A stretch of 64,000 nt of DNA from Chryseobacterium nepalense (GTDB lineage Bacteria; Bacteroidota; Bacteroidia; Flavobacteriales; Weeksellaceae): the NCBI RefSeq assembly GCF_023195755.1, contig NZ_CP096203.1, forward strand, positions 1,984,001 through 2,048,000, read 5' to 3'. Positions 16,527 to 25,242 of the stretch are shown piece by piece. The notes beneath the pieces are model-generated. The model was not told where the DNA came from and searched no databases. It worked only from the letters and a program-made list of their open reading frames with translations. Position 1 is the stretch's first letter. Each line of letters begins with the position of its first letter. Made by a program: the position numbers and the translations under genes.

Positions 16527-16594
16527 CATCCGCAAGGTTTGTCATTCAACACAGCTTTTATACTCTTGCCGGTAAATGACAAAACTTACGGATG
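16527..16594. repeat. Long imperfect inverted repeat between convergent genes
   Basis: Twenty-base arms at 16527-16546 and 16575-16594 match at 18 of 20 positions, separated by 28 bp. The arms contain TTTGTCATT, also present in the ~165-bp repeat units. The element lies between the ends of the esterase and amylase genes and may serve as bidirectional terminator or be a dispersed palindrome. Confidence 0.8.
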
Positions 16595-16630
16595 ATCATT
16601 ATAAATATTGTTGGTTTTGCAGTTACAAGG

Positions 16631-18103
16631 CTACTCTTCGATCCAGACACTTACGTTCCCTGCAGGAACAGGGAAATTTCCCCAGCCATTTTCATCGATT
16701 GTAACTTTATCTTCAAATCTTCCCAATACATCATAGAAGGTTTTCCCGATGTATCTTTCGCCCATTTCCATAGGCTTTTCATAGGCTTCTTTATTGCTGA
16801 GCACAACTGCACATCCCGAATGTTCATCATCTCCTTCACGAACCCATCCGAGGCAATTGGCGTCTTCAAAATAATCCCGCTGTTCTCCGTACGCATGATC
16901 TTTTCTGGCTTTCAGCAACTCCTCGATACCGTCTACTTTATCCAGAAATATTTCCTGGTCATTCCCTTCCCTGTCTTTATCAACGTAATGCGCTCCATAC
17001 AAATCCGGATAAAATACACATGGATATCCGTCCTGACGAAGTAAAATTAATGCATACGCCAATGGTTTAAACCATTGTTCTACCGGTGCTTCAAGATCCT
17101 GTAAAGGCTGGGTATCGTGATTATCAACCAGGCTCACCGAATGCAGCGGATCGGCCTGGGTAAGCGTTTCATCAAAGATTCTGCGGAGATCATAAGAATC
17201 CCCTTCATTGGAAGCGGTATGGAAATTATTCTGTAATGAGCTGTCGAAAAGGCTCATACAACCTTCCGTCACATCAATATATTTCTGAAGAAGACCCAGA
17301 TATCCCGGAGCCCAGTATTCTCCTACCGCAAAAATATTTTTGCCGGAGTTGGAACGCAGCAGCGTAAGCCACTCTTTATAAAAATCAAATGAAATATGTT
17401 TCAGGGCATCCAGCCTTACGCCGTCAAAATCTGTCTGATCAAAATACCATTTTGCCCAGTTGTTGAGCTCTTCTCTTACGAAAGGATTGCGGTGTTCCAC
17501 ATCATTAAACATAAGATAATCATAGTTTCCTTTTTCATCATCAATCATCTCTTCCCAGTCGGTTCCGTATTCATTTTTAATTTTAAAAATATGAGAATCC
17601 ATGCCTTCTGCATAGTCTACGCCACTGAAGCAGGTATAGTTCCACTCAAAATCCGAATATCTTTTTCCGCGGCCGGGAAAAGTGAATTTGGTGTATGACT
17701 GTATCTCGATTTCGCCGGAAATTATTTTATCCCGGTTTTCTTCATCTACTTTCAGGGCCTTGAATGTTTCAAGTTCGTCCCCTCCGGCTTTGTGGCCGAG
17801 AACGATATCAACAATAATCTTGATGTTGTGTTCTTTTAAAGCCTTTATGGCTTTTATATAATCGTCTTTTGTTCCGTATTTTGTGGGAATAGTTTCTTTC
17901 TGATCAAATTCTCCCAGATCAAAAAGATCATAGGCATCATATCCGGTAGAACAACCACCTCCCGTTCCTTTGTAAGCGGGTGGAAACCATACTGATGTAA
18001 TTCCTAATTCAGCCAGATATGGTGCGTTATTTTCTGCTTCTTTCCATAGTTTCCCTTCTCCTTCCGAGTACCAGTGGAAGTATTGAATCATCGTTTCATT
18101 CAT
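16631..18103 (-). CDS. amyA: Cytoplasmic alpha-amylase (GH13, liquefying type)
   Basis: The 490-residue product is a GH13 alpha-amylase close in layout to the Bacillus licheniformis enzyme and E. coli AmyA (subfamily 5). Key residues: the nucleophile D232 in GVRLDALKH, the acid/base E262 in FAVGEYW and the transition-state D330 in SLVDNHDTQ; IIVDIVLGHKAGGD is conserved region I. No signal peptide is present, so it acts inside the cell on glycogen-like or imported maltodextrin substrates. It is monocistronic and convergent with the esterase. The upstream gap to the DNA polymerase IV gene is 46 bp. Confidence 0.93.
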   Translation of the reverse strand: MNETMIQYFHWYSEGEGKLWKEAENNAPYLAELGITSVWFPPAYKGTGGGCSTGYDAYDLFDLGEFDQKETIPTKYGTKDDYIKAIKALKEHNIKIIVDIVLGHKAGGDELETFKALKVDEENRDKIISGEIEIQSYTKFTFPGRGKRYSDFEWNYTCFSGVDYAEGMDSHIFKIKNEYGTDWEEMIDDEKGNYDYLMFNDVEHRNPFVREELNNWAKWYFDQTDFDGVRLDALKHISFDFYKEWLTLLRSNSGKNIFAVGEYWAPGYLGLLQKYIDVTEGCMSLFDSSLQNNFHTASNEGDSYDLRRIFDETLTQADPLHSVSLVDNHDTQPLQDLEAPVEQWFKPLAYALILLRQDGYPCVFYPDLYGAHYVDKDREGNDQEIFLDKVDGIEELLKARKDHAYGEQRDYFEDANCLGWVREGDDEHSGCAVVLSNKEAYEKPMEMGERYIGKTFYDVLGRFEDKVTIDENGWGNFPVPAGNVSVWIEE

Positions 18104-18149
18104 AAAATTGTAAAATTTGGTTACTACAATTTAATGAAAATATTCGAGA

Positions 18150-19247
18150 TTATTGGTCTTCAAATTCTTTGAACGGAATTTTTAGTTGAACCGACACCTG
18201 TTTTTTTTCTTCAGTATTGAGCTGGGAAAGGGATAAACCGAGTAACCGAACAGGTTTGTCGAACGGGCGTAGCTCCCAAAGCTGTTTTCCGGTATTAAAA
18301 TATTCTTCTGCGGAAGAGAAATATTCTTCCCGGGTGATGCTTCTTGTAAAAAGGGAGAAATCTTTGTATTTAATTTTCAGGGTAAGCGTACGTCCGAGAA
18401 TATTATTTTTCTGAAGACGGCTCTGGAGCTCTTCACTGAGACTTTGTAATTTCTCGTTGATCTGATGTTCATCAAAAAGGTCTTCAAAAAAGGTTCTTTC
18501 TACCGCTACACTTTTCTGGATCCGGTGAGGTTTTACTTCAGAATGATGAATTCCCCGAACGACATTATAGTAATAGGCTCCGGATTTTCCGAACATCCTT
18601 GTGAGGTCTTCTACAGATCTTTTTTTCAGATCTTTTCCCTTGTAAATGCCTAAGCTAAACATTTTATTCGCCGTCACCTTCCCCACTCCGTAAAACTTTT
18701 CGACTGGTAATTCTTCAAGAAAACTTTCTACCTTATCCGGATGTATGGTTTTTTGGCCATTCGGTTTATTAATATCTGATGCTACTTTAGCCAAAAATTT
18801 GTTGATAGAAATTCCCGCAGAAGCCGTTAATCCTGTCTGTTCGAAAATCTTCTGGCGAATCTCCCTGGCAATCTGGTTAGCAGACTCTATTCCCTTTTTG
18901 TTTTCCGTAACATCAAGATAGGCTTCATCCAATGATAAAGGCTCTACCAGATCGGTATATTCATAAAAAATCTCCCGTATTTTCCTTGAAATCTCCTTGT
19001 ACCGCTGAAACCTGGGTGAGACGAAAATAAGATGCGGACACTTTTCTTTCGCAGTTTTACTCGGCATCGCAGACCGTACCCCGAACTTTCTTGCTTCGTA
19101 GCTTGCCGCTGCGACAACTCCCCGATGCTCTCCACCCACTGCAATAGCTTTCCATTTTAATGCAGGATTATCATGCTGTTCTACAGAAGCATAGAATGCG
19201 TCCATATCGACATGAATAATTTTGCGAAGGAGAAAAGAAGAATCCAT
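18150..19247 (-). CDS. dinB: DNA polymerase IV (Y-family)
   Basis: The product (365 residues from this ATG) has the Y-family catalytic carboxylates: D14 and D16 in HVDMDAFYASVE, and D107/E108 in PLSLDEAYLD. The steric-gate aromatic is F18 or Y19. The thumb helix-hairpin-helix (VEKFYGVGKVTANKMFSLGI) and little-finger domain follow. It performs error-prone translesion synthesis; the short C-terminal tail (VSVQLKIPFKEF) may be a beta-clamp contact. An upstream in-frame ATG (19268) is rejected because a -7 box (TATCTTTG) lies at 19252-19259, which would put it before the transcription start. Confidence 0.93.
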   Translation of the reverse strand: MDSSFLLRKIIHVDMDAFYASVEQHDNPALKWKAIAVGGEHRGVVAAASYEARKFGVRSAMPSKTAKEKCPHLIFVSPRFQRYKEISRKIREIFYEYTDLVEPLSLDEAYLDVTENKKGIESANQIAREIRQKIFEQTGLTASAGISINKFLAKVASDINKPNGQKTIHPDKVESFLEELPVEKFYGVGKVTANKMFSLGIYKGKDLKKRSVEDLTRMFGKSGAYYYNVVRGIHHSEVKPHRIQKSVAVERTFFEDLFDEHQINEKLQSLSEELQSRLQKNNILGRTLTLKIKYKDFSLFTRSITREEYFSSAEEYFNTGKQLWELRPFDKPVRLLGLSLSQLNTEEKKQVSVQLKIPFKEFEDQ

Positions 19248-19251
19248 ACCG

Positions 19252-19259
19252 CAAAGATA
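19252..19259 (-). promoter_or_regulatory. -7 box (TATCTTTGC) 4 nt before dinB ATG
   Basis: CAAAGATA on the plus strand reads TATCTTTG towards dinB. The four-base gap to the ATG implies a leaderless or nearly leaderless transcript. A possible TTG at 19284-19286 is 24 nt upstream, slightly far. Confidence 0.5.
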
Positions 19260-19493
19260 TGGATTCATTTTATGTTTTCATTTCAAGCTAATTTCTTTTG
19301 TCTTGAAACAAAAGAAACAAAAGTTCAAGACTTGGAAACTCCGACTAAAAATAAATTCTGTTCTCTAAAAATTCTAAAACTCGCGCGAATCAAAATCTGT
19401 TCTTCATTTCAATTAATTGTCGCGCTCAAACAGTAGAATTTTTTTAACGTTCGCTGATTTTATTTTCTTAACGTCTCCATTTCCTATGTCATT

Positions 19494-20009
19494 TTATTTC
19501 AAAAGCTTATCAATGGTTGCCTGAATATCCGGATCTTCCGGCGAGATGGCGTAATATTTGGCAATGGCAGACTTCTGATCAATCACCATGTATCTCGGGA
19601 TCCAGTTGAGATCGATATAGTTGTTGAAATCATTTTTCCAGCCGGAAGCGAACCAGTAATTTTCTTTGTCTTTCATATCAAATCGTTCCAGGCTTTTTTC
19701 AAAACCTTCTCTGGAACGGTCTAATGAAAGGAACACAAAATCGATATTTTTATTGCTGTCTTCTAATTCTTTGGCTTTCGGAAGCGCTTTTAAACAATCC
19801 CTGCACCAGCCCGCCCAGAAATCAAGCACTAAAACTTTTCCTTTATGCTGATCCAGGATCTGCTGTATGGTGACTGTTTTACCCTCTTCATTTTCAACCT
19901 TCTGAATTAATGCTTCTTTGGAAAAACTTGTTTTAAGAACTTCGGGAGCTTGTTGTGAACAGCCCAAACCGAAAATTCCTATCGTTAATAATAAAAACAG
20001 TTTCTTCAT
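19494..20009 (-). CDS. TlpA-like thioredoxin-fold lipoprotein
   Basis: The product (171 residues) has a lipoprotein signal (MKKLFLLLTIGIFGLGC, Cys17 to be lipidated) and a thioredoxin fold: VLVLDFWAGWCRDC with the CxxC redox pair CRDC, and the cis-Pro in LNWIPRYMVID. WAGWCRDC is typical of TlpA/ResA relatives that reduce or transfer disulfides in the periplasm, for example in cytochrome c maturation or oxidative stress. A longer start at 20039 exists, but a -7 box (TAGATTTG, 20034-20027) lies between them, which favours the shorter form. It is probably anchored in a membrane facing the periplasm. Confidence 0.9.
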   Translation of the reverse strand: MKKLFLLLTIGIFGLGCSQQAPEVLKTSFSKEALIQKVENEEGKTVTIQQILDQHKGKVLVLDFWAGWCRDCLKALPKAKELEDSNKNIDFVFLSLDRSREGFEKSLERFDMKDKENYWFASGWKNDFNNYIDLNWIPRYMVIDQKSAIAKYYAISPEDPDIQATIDKLLK

Positions 20010-20026
20010 TTTAAAAATCGTTTCTG

Positions 20027-20034
20027 CAAATCTA
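20027..20034 (-). promoter_or_regulatory. -7 box (TAGATTTGC) for the thioredoxin-like gene
   Basis: CAAATCTA on the plus strand; 17 nt before the ATG. No matching -33 TTG is obvious. Confidence 0.45.
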
Positions 20035-20089
20035 AACAATGAAAAATAATTAGAAAGCCTCAGCCGGAAATTTGTACTATTGAAAAATT

Positions 20090-20914
20090 CTATAACGGTT
20101 GCGGATAGTTTTTAACGAGACCTTTTACCACCGTAATTACATTAGGCATTGCTTTATTGGCAGCATTCAGAACTTCTTCGTGAGAAACGGAGAACGCGAT
20201 ATCAGGTCCGCCCAGATCAGTAATTACGGAGATTCCGAAAACATTTATTCCCATGTGTCTGGCTACAATAACTTCCGGAACAGTACTCATTCCCACCATA
20301 TCACCACCGATGGCTTTTATCATTCCGTATTCCGCAGGGGTTTCAAAAGTAGGTCCCTGCAGTGCCACATAGATTCCCTGGTGAATGTTGATATTATTTT
20401 CCGAGGCAACCTTTTCTGCCACTGAAATCATCTTTTTGCTGTATGCTTCGCTCATATCCACAAATCGCGGACCGAATGCATCAATATTTCTGCCACGAAG
20501 CGGATGTTCAGGCATCATGTTGATATGATCTTTGACGATGGCAATATCTGCAATTTTATATTCAGAGTTTACGCCGCCGGAAGCATTGGAAAGGATCAGA
20601 TTTTTTATGCCTAGCAGATGAAAAACCCTGATCGGCAACACTACATTTTCCATAGAATGGCCTTCATAATAATGAAAGCGGCCGCTCATCATTAATACTT
20701 TTTTGCCTTCCAGCATTCCGTAGATTAATTTTCCGCTGTGGCCGGCAACTGTTGTTTGAGGAAACTCAGGGATTTCAGCATATTCCAGGGTATGAATTGT
20801 CTCTACCTCATCCTGGAGTTTTCCTAATCCTGAGCCCAGAACGATGGCAAAATCAGGAGTATCGTTAATGACGCCTTGTATGAAGGCTGCTATTTTTTTA
20901 ATTTTTTCTAACAT
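20090..20914 (-). CDS. punA: Purine-nucleoside phosphorylase (trimeric type)
   Basis: The 274-residue product matches trimeric purine nucleoside phosphorylase, which splits purine nucleosides with phosphate into base and (deoxy)ribose 1-phosphate. Motifs: phosphate-binding GSGLGKL (27-33), AGHSGKL (57-63) and RFHYYEG (79-85), NASGGVNS, the base-binding GPTFETPAEY with E191, and VGMSTVPEVIVARH. The usual purine-selecting Asn (N243 of the human enzyme, ITN) is Asp here (D233 in VITDLG). The gene overlaps the end of lpxK by 17 bp and is therefore translated from the same mRNA. Cytoplasmic salvage enzyme. Confidence 0.93.
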   Translation of the reverse strand: MLEKIKKIAAFIQGVINDTPDFAIVLGSGLGKLQDEVETIHTLEYAEIPEFPQTTVAGHSGKLIYGMLEGKKVLMMSGRFHYYEGHSMENVVLPIRVFHLLGIKNLILSNASGGVNSEYKIADIAIVKDHINMMPEHPLRGRNIDAFGPRFVDMSEAYSKKMISVAEKVASENNINIHQGIYVALQGPTFETPAEYGMIKAIGGDMVGMSTVPEVIVARHMGINVFGISVITDLGGPDIAFSVSHEEVLNAANKAMPNVITVVKGLVKNYPQPL

Positions 20915-21923
20915 AATCCAGGATGATTTGGTTAAATTCTTCCTTCTTATCTATTATTACATTGATAGGCCAGTAATAAACGATATCTCTTAGGTAATCA
21001 AAAGTTTTAAGGCGTACATAATCTTTTTCAGTGGTTAAAATCAACTTATATTCGCCCATCTTTTTATATTCTGCCACGATATTTTTAATATCCGCTTCCG
21101 TAAAGTTGTGATGATCTCTGAATTTCAAATGTTTTACTCTCTGCGAAAATTTAGCAAGATGATTCAGTAAAGGTTTCGGATTTGCAATTCCTGTGATCAG
21201 AAGAATATCGTAATAATTCAGGTTGTTATCCGGAAGCATTTTTTCTTTCCCGTAAACATTTTCATCGTAACCTATGGATGAAAAAAATATTTTCTGACGT
21301 CCGGTAGGTCTTATTCTTGAAATATAATATTGCTTGGTTTCTTCAGTAAGTTCATCCGGACATTTGCTGACCATGATAATGTCTGCTCTTCCGGATCCGG
21401 CCCGTGACTCCCTCAAATCTCCTGCAGGAAGAAGATGATCTTTAAAATAAGGATCATTAAAATCGGTCATCATAATGGTGAATCCCGGTTTTATGGCTCT
21501 ATGCTGCATCGCATCATCCAAAACCAGAACATCAAGGTCCATATCGGCAATTACCTTTTTGGCGCCGGGAACTCTCTCTTCGGAAACAGCAATAACAAAG
21601 CGGTTCTTAAAACGTTCGAACAATTGCATGGCTTCATCACCCACCATTTTATAATTGCTTTCATAATTGGTGACAGCATAGCCTTTTGTAAGCCTTCCAT
21701 AGCCTCTGGAAAGGACTCCCGTTCTGTAATGTTTTGACAAAAACTGCGCAAGATACATTACCATAGGAGATTTTCCGCTTCCGCCTACAGAAAGGTTACC
21801 GACACAAATGATCGGTGTTTTGAATTTTGTTGACTTAAAGATTCCCAGATCATACATTGTGTTTCGGATACCCGTTACCATGCGATAACCTAGGGAAAAG
21901 GGATAAAGGTACCATCTTTTCAT
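20898..21923 (-). CDS. lpxK: Tetraacyldisaccharide 4'-kinase
   Basis: The product (341 residues from the ATG here) has N-terminal membrane-associated MKRWYLYPFSLGYRMVTGIR and the P-loop ICVGNLSVGGSGKSPM that characterise LpxK, which phosphorylates the 4' position of the lipid A disaccharide at the inner membrane. Further conserved segments are GDEAMQLF, VLVLDDAMQHR and GDLRESRAG. An upstream TTG would add three residues but overlaps a -7 box (TATTTTTG, 21937-21930), so the ATG is chosen. Its 3' end overlaps the purine nucleoside phosphorylase gene, an odd functional pairing that is probably just transcriptional. Confidence 0.93.
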   Translation of the reverse strand: MKRWYLYPFSLGYRMVTGIRNTMYDLGIFKSTKFKTPIICVGNLSVGGSGKSPMVMYLAQFLSKHYRTGVLSRGYGRLTKGYAVTNYESNYKMVGDEAMQLFERFKNRFVIAVSEERVPGAKKVIADMDLDVLVLDDAMQHRAIKPGFTIMMTDFNDPYFKDHLLPAGDLRESRAGSGRADIIMVSKCPDELTEETKQYYISRIRPTGRQKIFFSSIGYDENVYGKEKMLPDNNLNYYDILLITGIANPKPLLNHLAKFSQRVKHLKFRDHHNFTEADIKNIVAEYKKMGEYKLILTTEKDYVRLKTFDYLRDIVYYWPINVIIDKKEEFNQIILDYVRKN

Positions 21924-21929
21924 ACCTTG

Positions 21930-21937
21930 CAAAAATA
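21930..21937 (-). promoter_or_regulatory. -7 box (TATTTTTGC) 6 nt before lpxK ATG
   Basis: CAAAAATA on the plus strand. The gap to the ATG is six bases, so the 5' UTR would be one or two nucleotides. No -33 TTG is seen at the proper distance. Confidence 0.45.
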
Positions 21938-22201
21938 GGAATTTTCGTATGGATTTAGCTTACTATGGTACTTACTTTTCGAGATTATTTTTAAAAGTAT
22001 TCAATCTGAATTCAAACTGCAATTATTTAAACATTAAGATTTTAAAAGGTTTTAAGAGAATTAAGGAAATATCTTTGATATTTTATAGGGCGCTGCGCCA
22101 CTTGTTTTACTTGTCAACCTTTACCATTTCTTTTTTAATTTTAATTTCTTGCCTCTTTATTGAAAATTTCAGGAAAAGTTGAAAGCGGTTTCTAAATTGT
22201 G
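21938..22201. other. AT-rich intergenic region, no supported gene
   Basis: Together with the flanking promoter sites this fills the divergent gap of about 330 bp between lpxK and truA. A 77-codon frame is open here (21949-22182) but its composition (Phe, Ile, Leu, Asn, Lys) is what random AT-rich DNA gives, so I do not call it. Confidence 0.6.
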
Positions 22202-22232
22202 TTGATGATTATCATTAATTAAAGTAATTTTG
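22202..22232 (+). promoter_or_regulatory. Promoter of truA (TTG-N20-TAATTTTG)
   Basis: TTG at 22202-22204 and TAATTTTGC at 22225-22233 are separated by 20 nt, the standard Bacteroidota -33/-7 arrangement. The GTG start follows 18 nt later. Confidence 0.7.
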
Positions 22233-22250
22233 CTTACTTATTTTATCACA

Positions 22251-22985
22251 GTGAGGTATTTTATAGAATTTTCCTACAACGGCAAGAATTATTTCGGATA
22301 TCAGATCCAGCCCAATGCTGTTTCTGTACAGGAAGAAATGGAGAAGGCACTTTCCACAATATTAAGAGAAGAAATTAAAACTACCGGCGCAGGAAGGACG
22401 GACACCGGCGTGCATGCCAAGAAAATTTTCGCACATTTTGAAACCGAGAAAGTTCTTGACGAAGATCTGCCAAGAAAATTAAACAGTTTTCTTCCTGCGG
22501 ACATTTCGGTGAAAAGAATTTTTCCGGTGAAAGATGATTTTCATGCAAGATTTGATGCTACCTACAGAACTTACGAATATTATATCTCTCTGGAAAAAAA
22601 CCCGTTCACGGAAGAATCTGCCTGGCAGCACTGGAGAAGACCGCTTGACATTAATAAAATGAATGAAGCCTGTAGCATTTTATTTGAATATGAAGACTTT
22701 ACCAGCTTTGCCAAACTTCATACCGATAATAAAACCAACCTCTGTAAAATCTATAAGGCAGGATGGGAACAAAACGGGAGTGAGCTAAAATTTACTGTTT
22801 CAGCGAACCGTTTTCTGAGAAACATGGTAAGAGCCATTGTAGGAACAATGGTAGAAATAGGTGCCGGAAAATTACAGCCTGAAGACCTTCGTAAAGTCAT
22901 TGAAAACAAAAACAGAAACTCAGCGGGTACTTCTGCCCCGGCTCACGGATTATATCTTGTTGATGTGGGCTATGATTTTGAATAA
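22251..22985 (+). CDS. truA: tRNA pseudouridine(38-40) synthase
   Basis: The product (244 residues from GTG) begins MRYFIEFSYNGKNYFGYQIQ, the usual TruA start, and has the catalytic Asp51 in GAGRTDTGVHA. Later blocks FHARFDATYRTYEYYI, FTVSANRFLRNMVRAIVGTM and SAGTSAPAHGLYL are family hallmarks. It converts U38-U40 in the anticodon arm of many tRNAs to pseudouridine. The GTG is preferred over a TTG 21 bp upstream because the fold starts there and the TTG overlaps the -7 box. Confidence 0.95.
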   Translation: MRYFIEFSYNGKNYFGYQIQPNAVSVQEEMEKALSTILREEIKTTGAGRTDTGVHAKKIFAHFETEKVLDEDLPRKLNSFLPADISVKRIFPVKDDFHARFDATYRTYEYYISLEKNPFTEESAWQHWRRPLDINKMNEACSILFEYEDFTSFAKLHTDNKTNLCKIYKAGWEQNGSELKFTVSANRFLRNMVRAIVGTMVEIGAGKLQPEDLRKVIENKNRNSAGTSAPAHGLYLVDVGYDFE

Positions 22986-23050
22986 TTAATCTATGTCATA
23001 AATGACAGCGATCTGAAATTTTCTATGACTATTTCTATAGCTGGTAAAGA

Positions 23051-23077
23051 TTGTCAAATTTTAAAATCTTATTTTTG
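23051..23077 (+). promoter_or_regulatory. Promoter of the ABC exporter gene
   Basis: TTG (23051-23053) and TATTTTTGC (23070-23078) are separated by 16 nt, slightly short of the usual 17-23. The ATG is 38 nt downstream. Confidence 0.5.
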
Positions 23078-23115
23078 CATAGAATTTCAATATAATTCTT
23101 TCTTCAATTCGTACA

Positions 23116-24867
23116 ATGAAAAAACAAGATACCTGGGGAATTATCAAAAGGCTGTTCTTTATCGGAATGAAATTCCGTTCGTGGTTCATCCTTACGCTGA
23201 TCATCTCCATCATACTGGCTATGGTTTCTACCTACAGGCCTTACCTCACCATGGAAGTGGTAGATAACGACATCACCAAGCTGAAAGATAAGGCTTTAAT
23301 GATGAAGCATATCTACATTTTGGTAGGTCTGGTTTTCACAGAAACTGTTTTAAATTTTTTCCTGGTTTATTTTTCCAATTATATTTCACAGAATGTGATC
23401 CGGGATATCAGACAGAGACTTTATAATAAACTTATTTATTTTAAAACTTCATTCTTCGATAAAACACCAATCGGGCAGCTGGTGACAAGAGCAGTAGGAG
23501 ACGTTGAAACCATTGCCACGGTGTATACGGATGGTTTCCTGATGGTTTTCGGGGATGTTCTGAGAATTCTCTTTGTATTGGTGATGATGTTCAGTACCAA
23601 TGTTCATCTCAGCTACATTACGCTGGCCATTCTTCCTTTAATGGTTGTTATTACACGATTTTTTCAGAAAAGACTTAAAAAAGCATTCGGGGATGAAAGA
23701 AACTGGACGTCTAACCAGAACTCATTTGTTCAGGAAAGACTGGCCGGAATGTCGATCATTCAGGTATTCAACAGGCAGGAATCTGAATTTAAAAAGTTTG
23801 ATGAAATCAATATCACACTGAAAGGCGCATTACTGAGAACGGTTTTTATTTTTTCCTTATTCTTCCCGGTGGTTGAATTAATCTCTTCGCTCTTCATCGG
23901 ATTTATCCTCTTTTATGGAGGCTATATCACGATCAGTGCCGGCGTGGTTATAGCATTTATCCAGTATATTTCTATGCTGATCCGTCCTTTAAGACAGATT
24001 GCAGACCGGTTCAACAATATCCAGCGGGGTATCGTAGGAGCTGAAAGAGTATTGGGATTAATGGACGAGGAAAATTCGATGCCGAATACAGGAACCGTAC
24101 AGAAAGATCATTTTGAAGGAAAAATTGAATTCAGAAATGTACATTTTGCTTATGATGAAAAACAGGAAGTATTGAAGGGGATTGATTTTAAAGTAAATCC
24201 GGGAGAGACTGTCGCTATTGTTGGTGCTACCGGAGCGGGAAAATCCACGATTATCAGCCTGATCACCAGATTGTATGACATTAATTCAGGAAATATCATT
24301 ATTGACGATGTGGATCTTAAAGATTATGAACTCTATTGCCTCCGAAGTCATATTGGTGTAGTGCTACAGGATGTTTTCCTGTTCCACGGAAGTATTTTTG
24401 AAAATCTTTCGTTTGGTGATAATTCCATTACGCTTGAGCAGATCAAAGCCGGAGCAAAGGAAATTGAAGTTGACGAGTTTATTGAAAGCCTTCCGGGAGG
24501 TTATGATTATGTAGTGAGCGAAAGAGGTTCTTCCATCTCCCTGGGTCAGAGACAGCTTTTATCATTCCTGAGAGCATATCTTTCAGATCCTAAAATCCTG
24601 ATTCTCGATGAAGCGACCTCATCTATTGACCATGAAAGTGAAAAGCTGATCCAGCGAGCCACGGAAAAAATCACAAAAAACAGAACATCCATTATCATTG
24701 CACACAGGCTTTCCACTATTGAAAAGGCAGACAAAATTATCGTTATGGAGCACGGTAAAATTGTGGAAGAAGGAAAGCATCTTGAACTTCTGGATAAAAA
24801 CGGATATTATGCTACCTTGTACAAGGCCCAGCTGAGACATGAAATTGAACTGGAAGAAGAGGGATAG
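23116..24867 (+). CDS. ABC exporter, fused permease and ATPase (MsbA/multidrug type)
   Basis: The 583-residue product is a half-size exporter. Residues 1-300 hold six transmembrane helices (for example FILTLIISIILAM and FIFSLFFPVVELI); the ATPase domain has Walker A GATGAGKST (370-378), Q-loop VLQDVF, signature SISLGQ (473-478, a variant of LSGGQ) and Walker B ILILDEATSS. It should act as a homodimer or heterodimer in the inner membrane exporting lipids or hydrophobic compounds. It follows truA with its own promoter and terminator. The substrate cannot be deduced. Confidence 0.92.
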   Translation: MKKQDTWGIIKRLFFIGMKFRSWFILTLIISIILAMVSTYRPYLTMEVVDNDITKLKDKALMMKHIYILVGLVFTETVLNFFLVYFSNYISQNVIRDIRQRLYNKLIYFKTSFFDKTPIGQLVTRAVGDVETIATVYTDGFLMVFGDVLRILFVLVMMFSTNVHLSYITLAILPLMVVITRFFQKRLKKAFGDERNWTSNQNSFVQERLAGMSIIQVFNRQESEFKKFDEINITLKGALLRTVFIFSLFFPVVELISSLFIGFILFYGGYITISAGVVIAFIQYISMLIRPLRQIADRFNNIQRGIVGAERVLGLMDEENSMPNTGTVQKDHFEGKIEFRNVHFAYDEKQEVLKGIDFKVNPGETVAIVGATGAGKSTIISLITRLYDINSGNIIIDDVDLKDYELYCLRSHIGVVLQDVFLFHGSIFENLSFGDNSITLEQIKAGAKEIEVDEFIESLPGGYDYVVSERGSSISLGQRQLLSFLRAYLSDPKILILDEATSSIDHESEKLIQRATEKITKNRTSIIIAHRLSTIEKADKIIVMEHGKIVEEGKHLELLDKNGYYATLYKAQLRHEIELEEEG

Positions 24868-24900
24868 CAAAAAATAATACAATGAAATCTATATAGAATA

Positions 24901-24938
24901 AAAGGTTAGAATCTCAGGTGATTTTAACCTTTTTTTGT
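24901..24938 (+). terminator. Terminator of the ABC exporter gene
   Basis: AAAGGTTA-G-AATC (24901-24914) pairs with GATT-TTAACCTTT (24920-24932) and runs into seven T. Confidence 0.8.
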
Positions 24939-25242
24939 TTTAATTCATATTTTATTTTCTGTATTAATTGATCGGTTAACCAGGTACAAAGCTTATTTTT
25001 AAAGGACTTTTCATATTATAAAATTTTTTGTTTAATTTTTTTGTTCGGTAATAACATTATTCAATTCATGAAAAATTTATTAAAATGATTTTAAAACAAA
25101 TAATTCATTGCTAAAATTATAAGCATTTCTTATTTTTATATAGAAAAATTCATTATCTTTATACTGATTTTCATTTACACCCCTGAATTTTGGTAGGGTG
25201 TTTGATATAAAAGTATAGTTTTAATTAAAATCCAAAAAATAG
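24939..25242. other. AT-rich intergenic region with a short hairpin
   Basis: No gene is seen. Near the right end ACACCC (25177-25182) and GGGTGT (25196-25201) can pair around a 13-nt loop in the presumed leader of the small downstream gene. No TAnnTTTG box was found, although TATCTTTA near 25154 is one base off. Confidence 0.5.

Noticed and set aside
21949..22182. 77-codon frame in the lpxK-truA gap
   Set aside because: Low-complexity AT-driven composition, overlaps probable promoter sequence of truA, no recognisable domain.
22230..22250. TTG start of truA
   Set aside because: It lies in the -7 promoter box and adds residues not belonging to the fold; GTG at 22251 is preferred.
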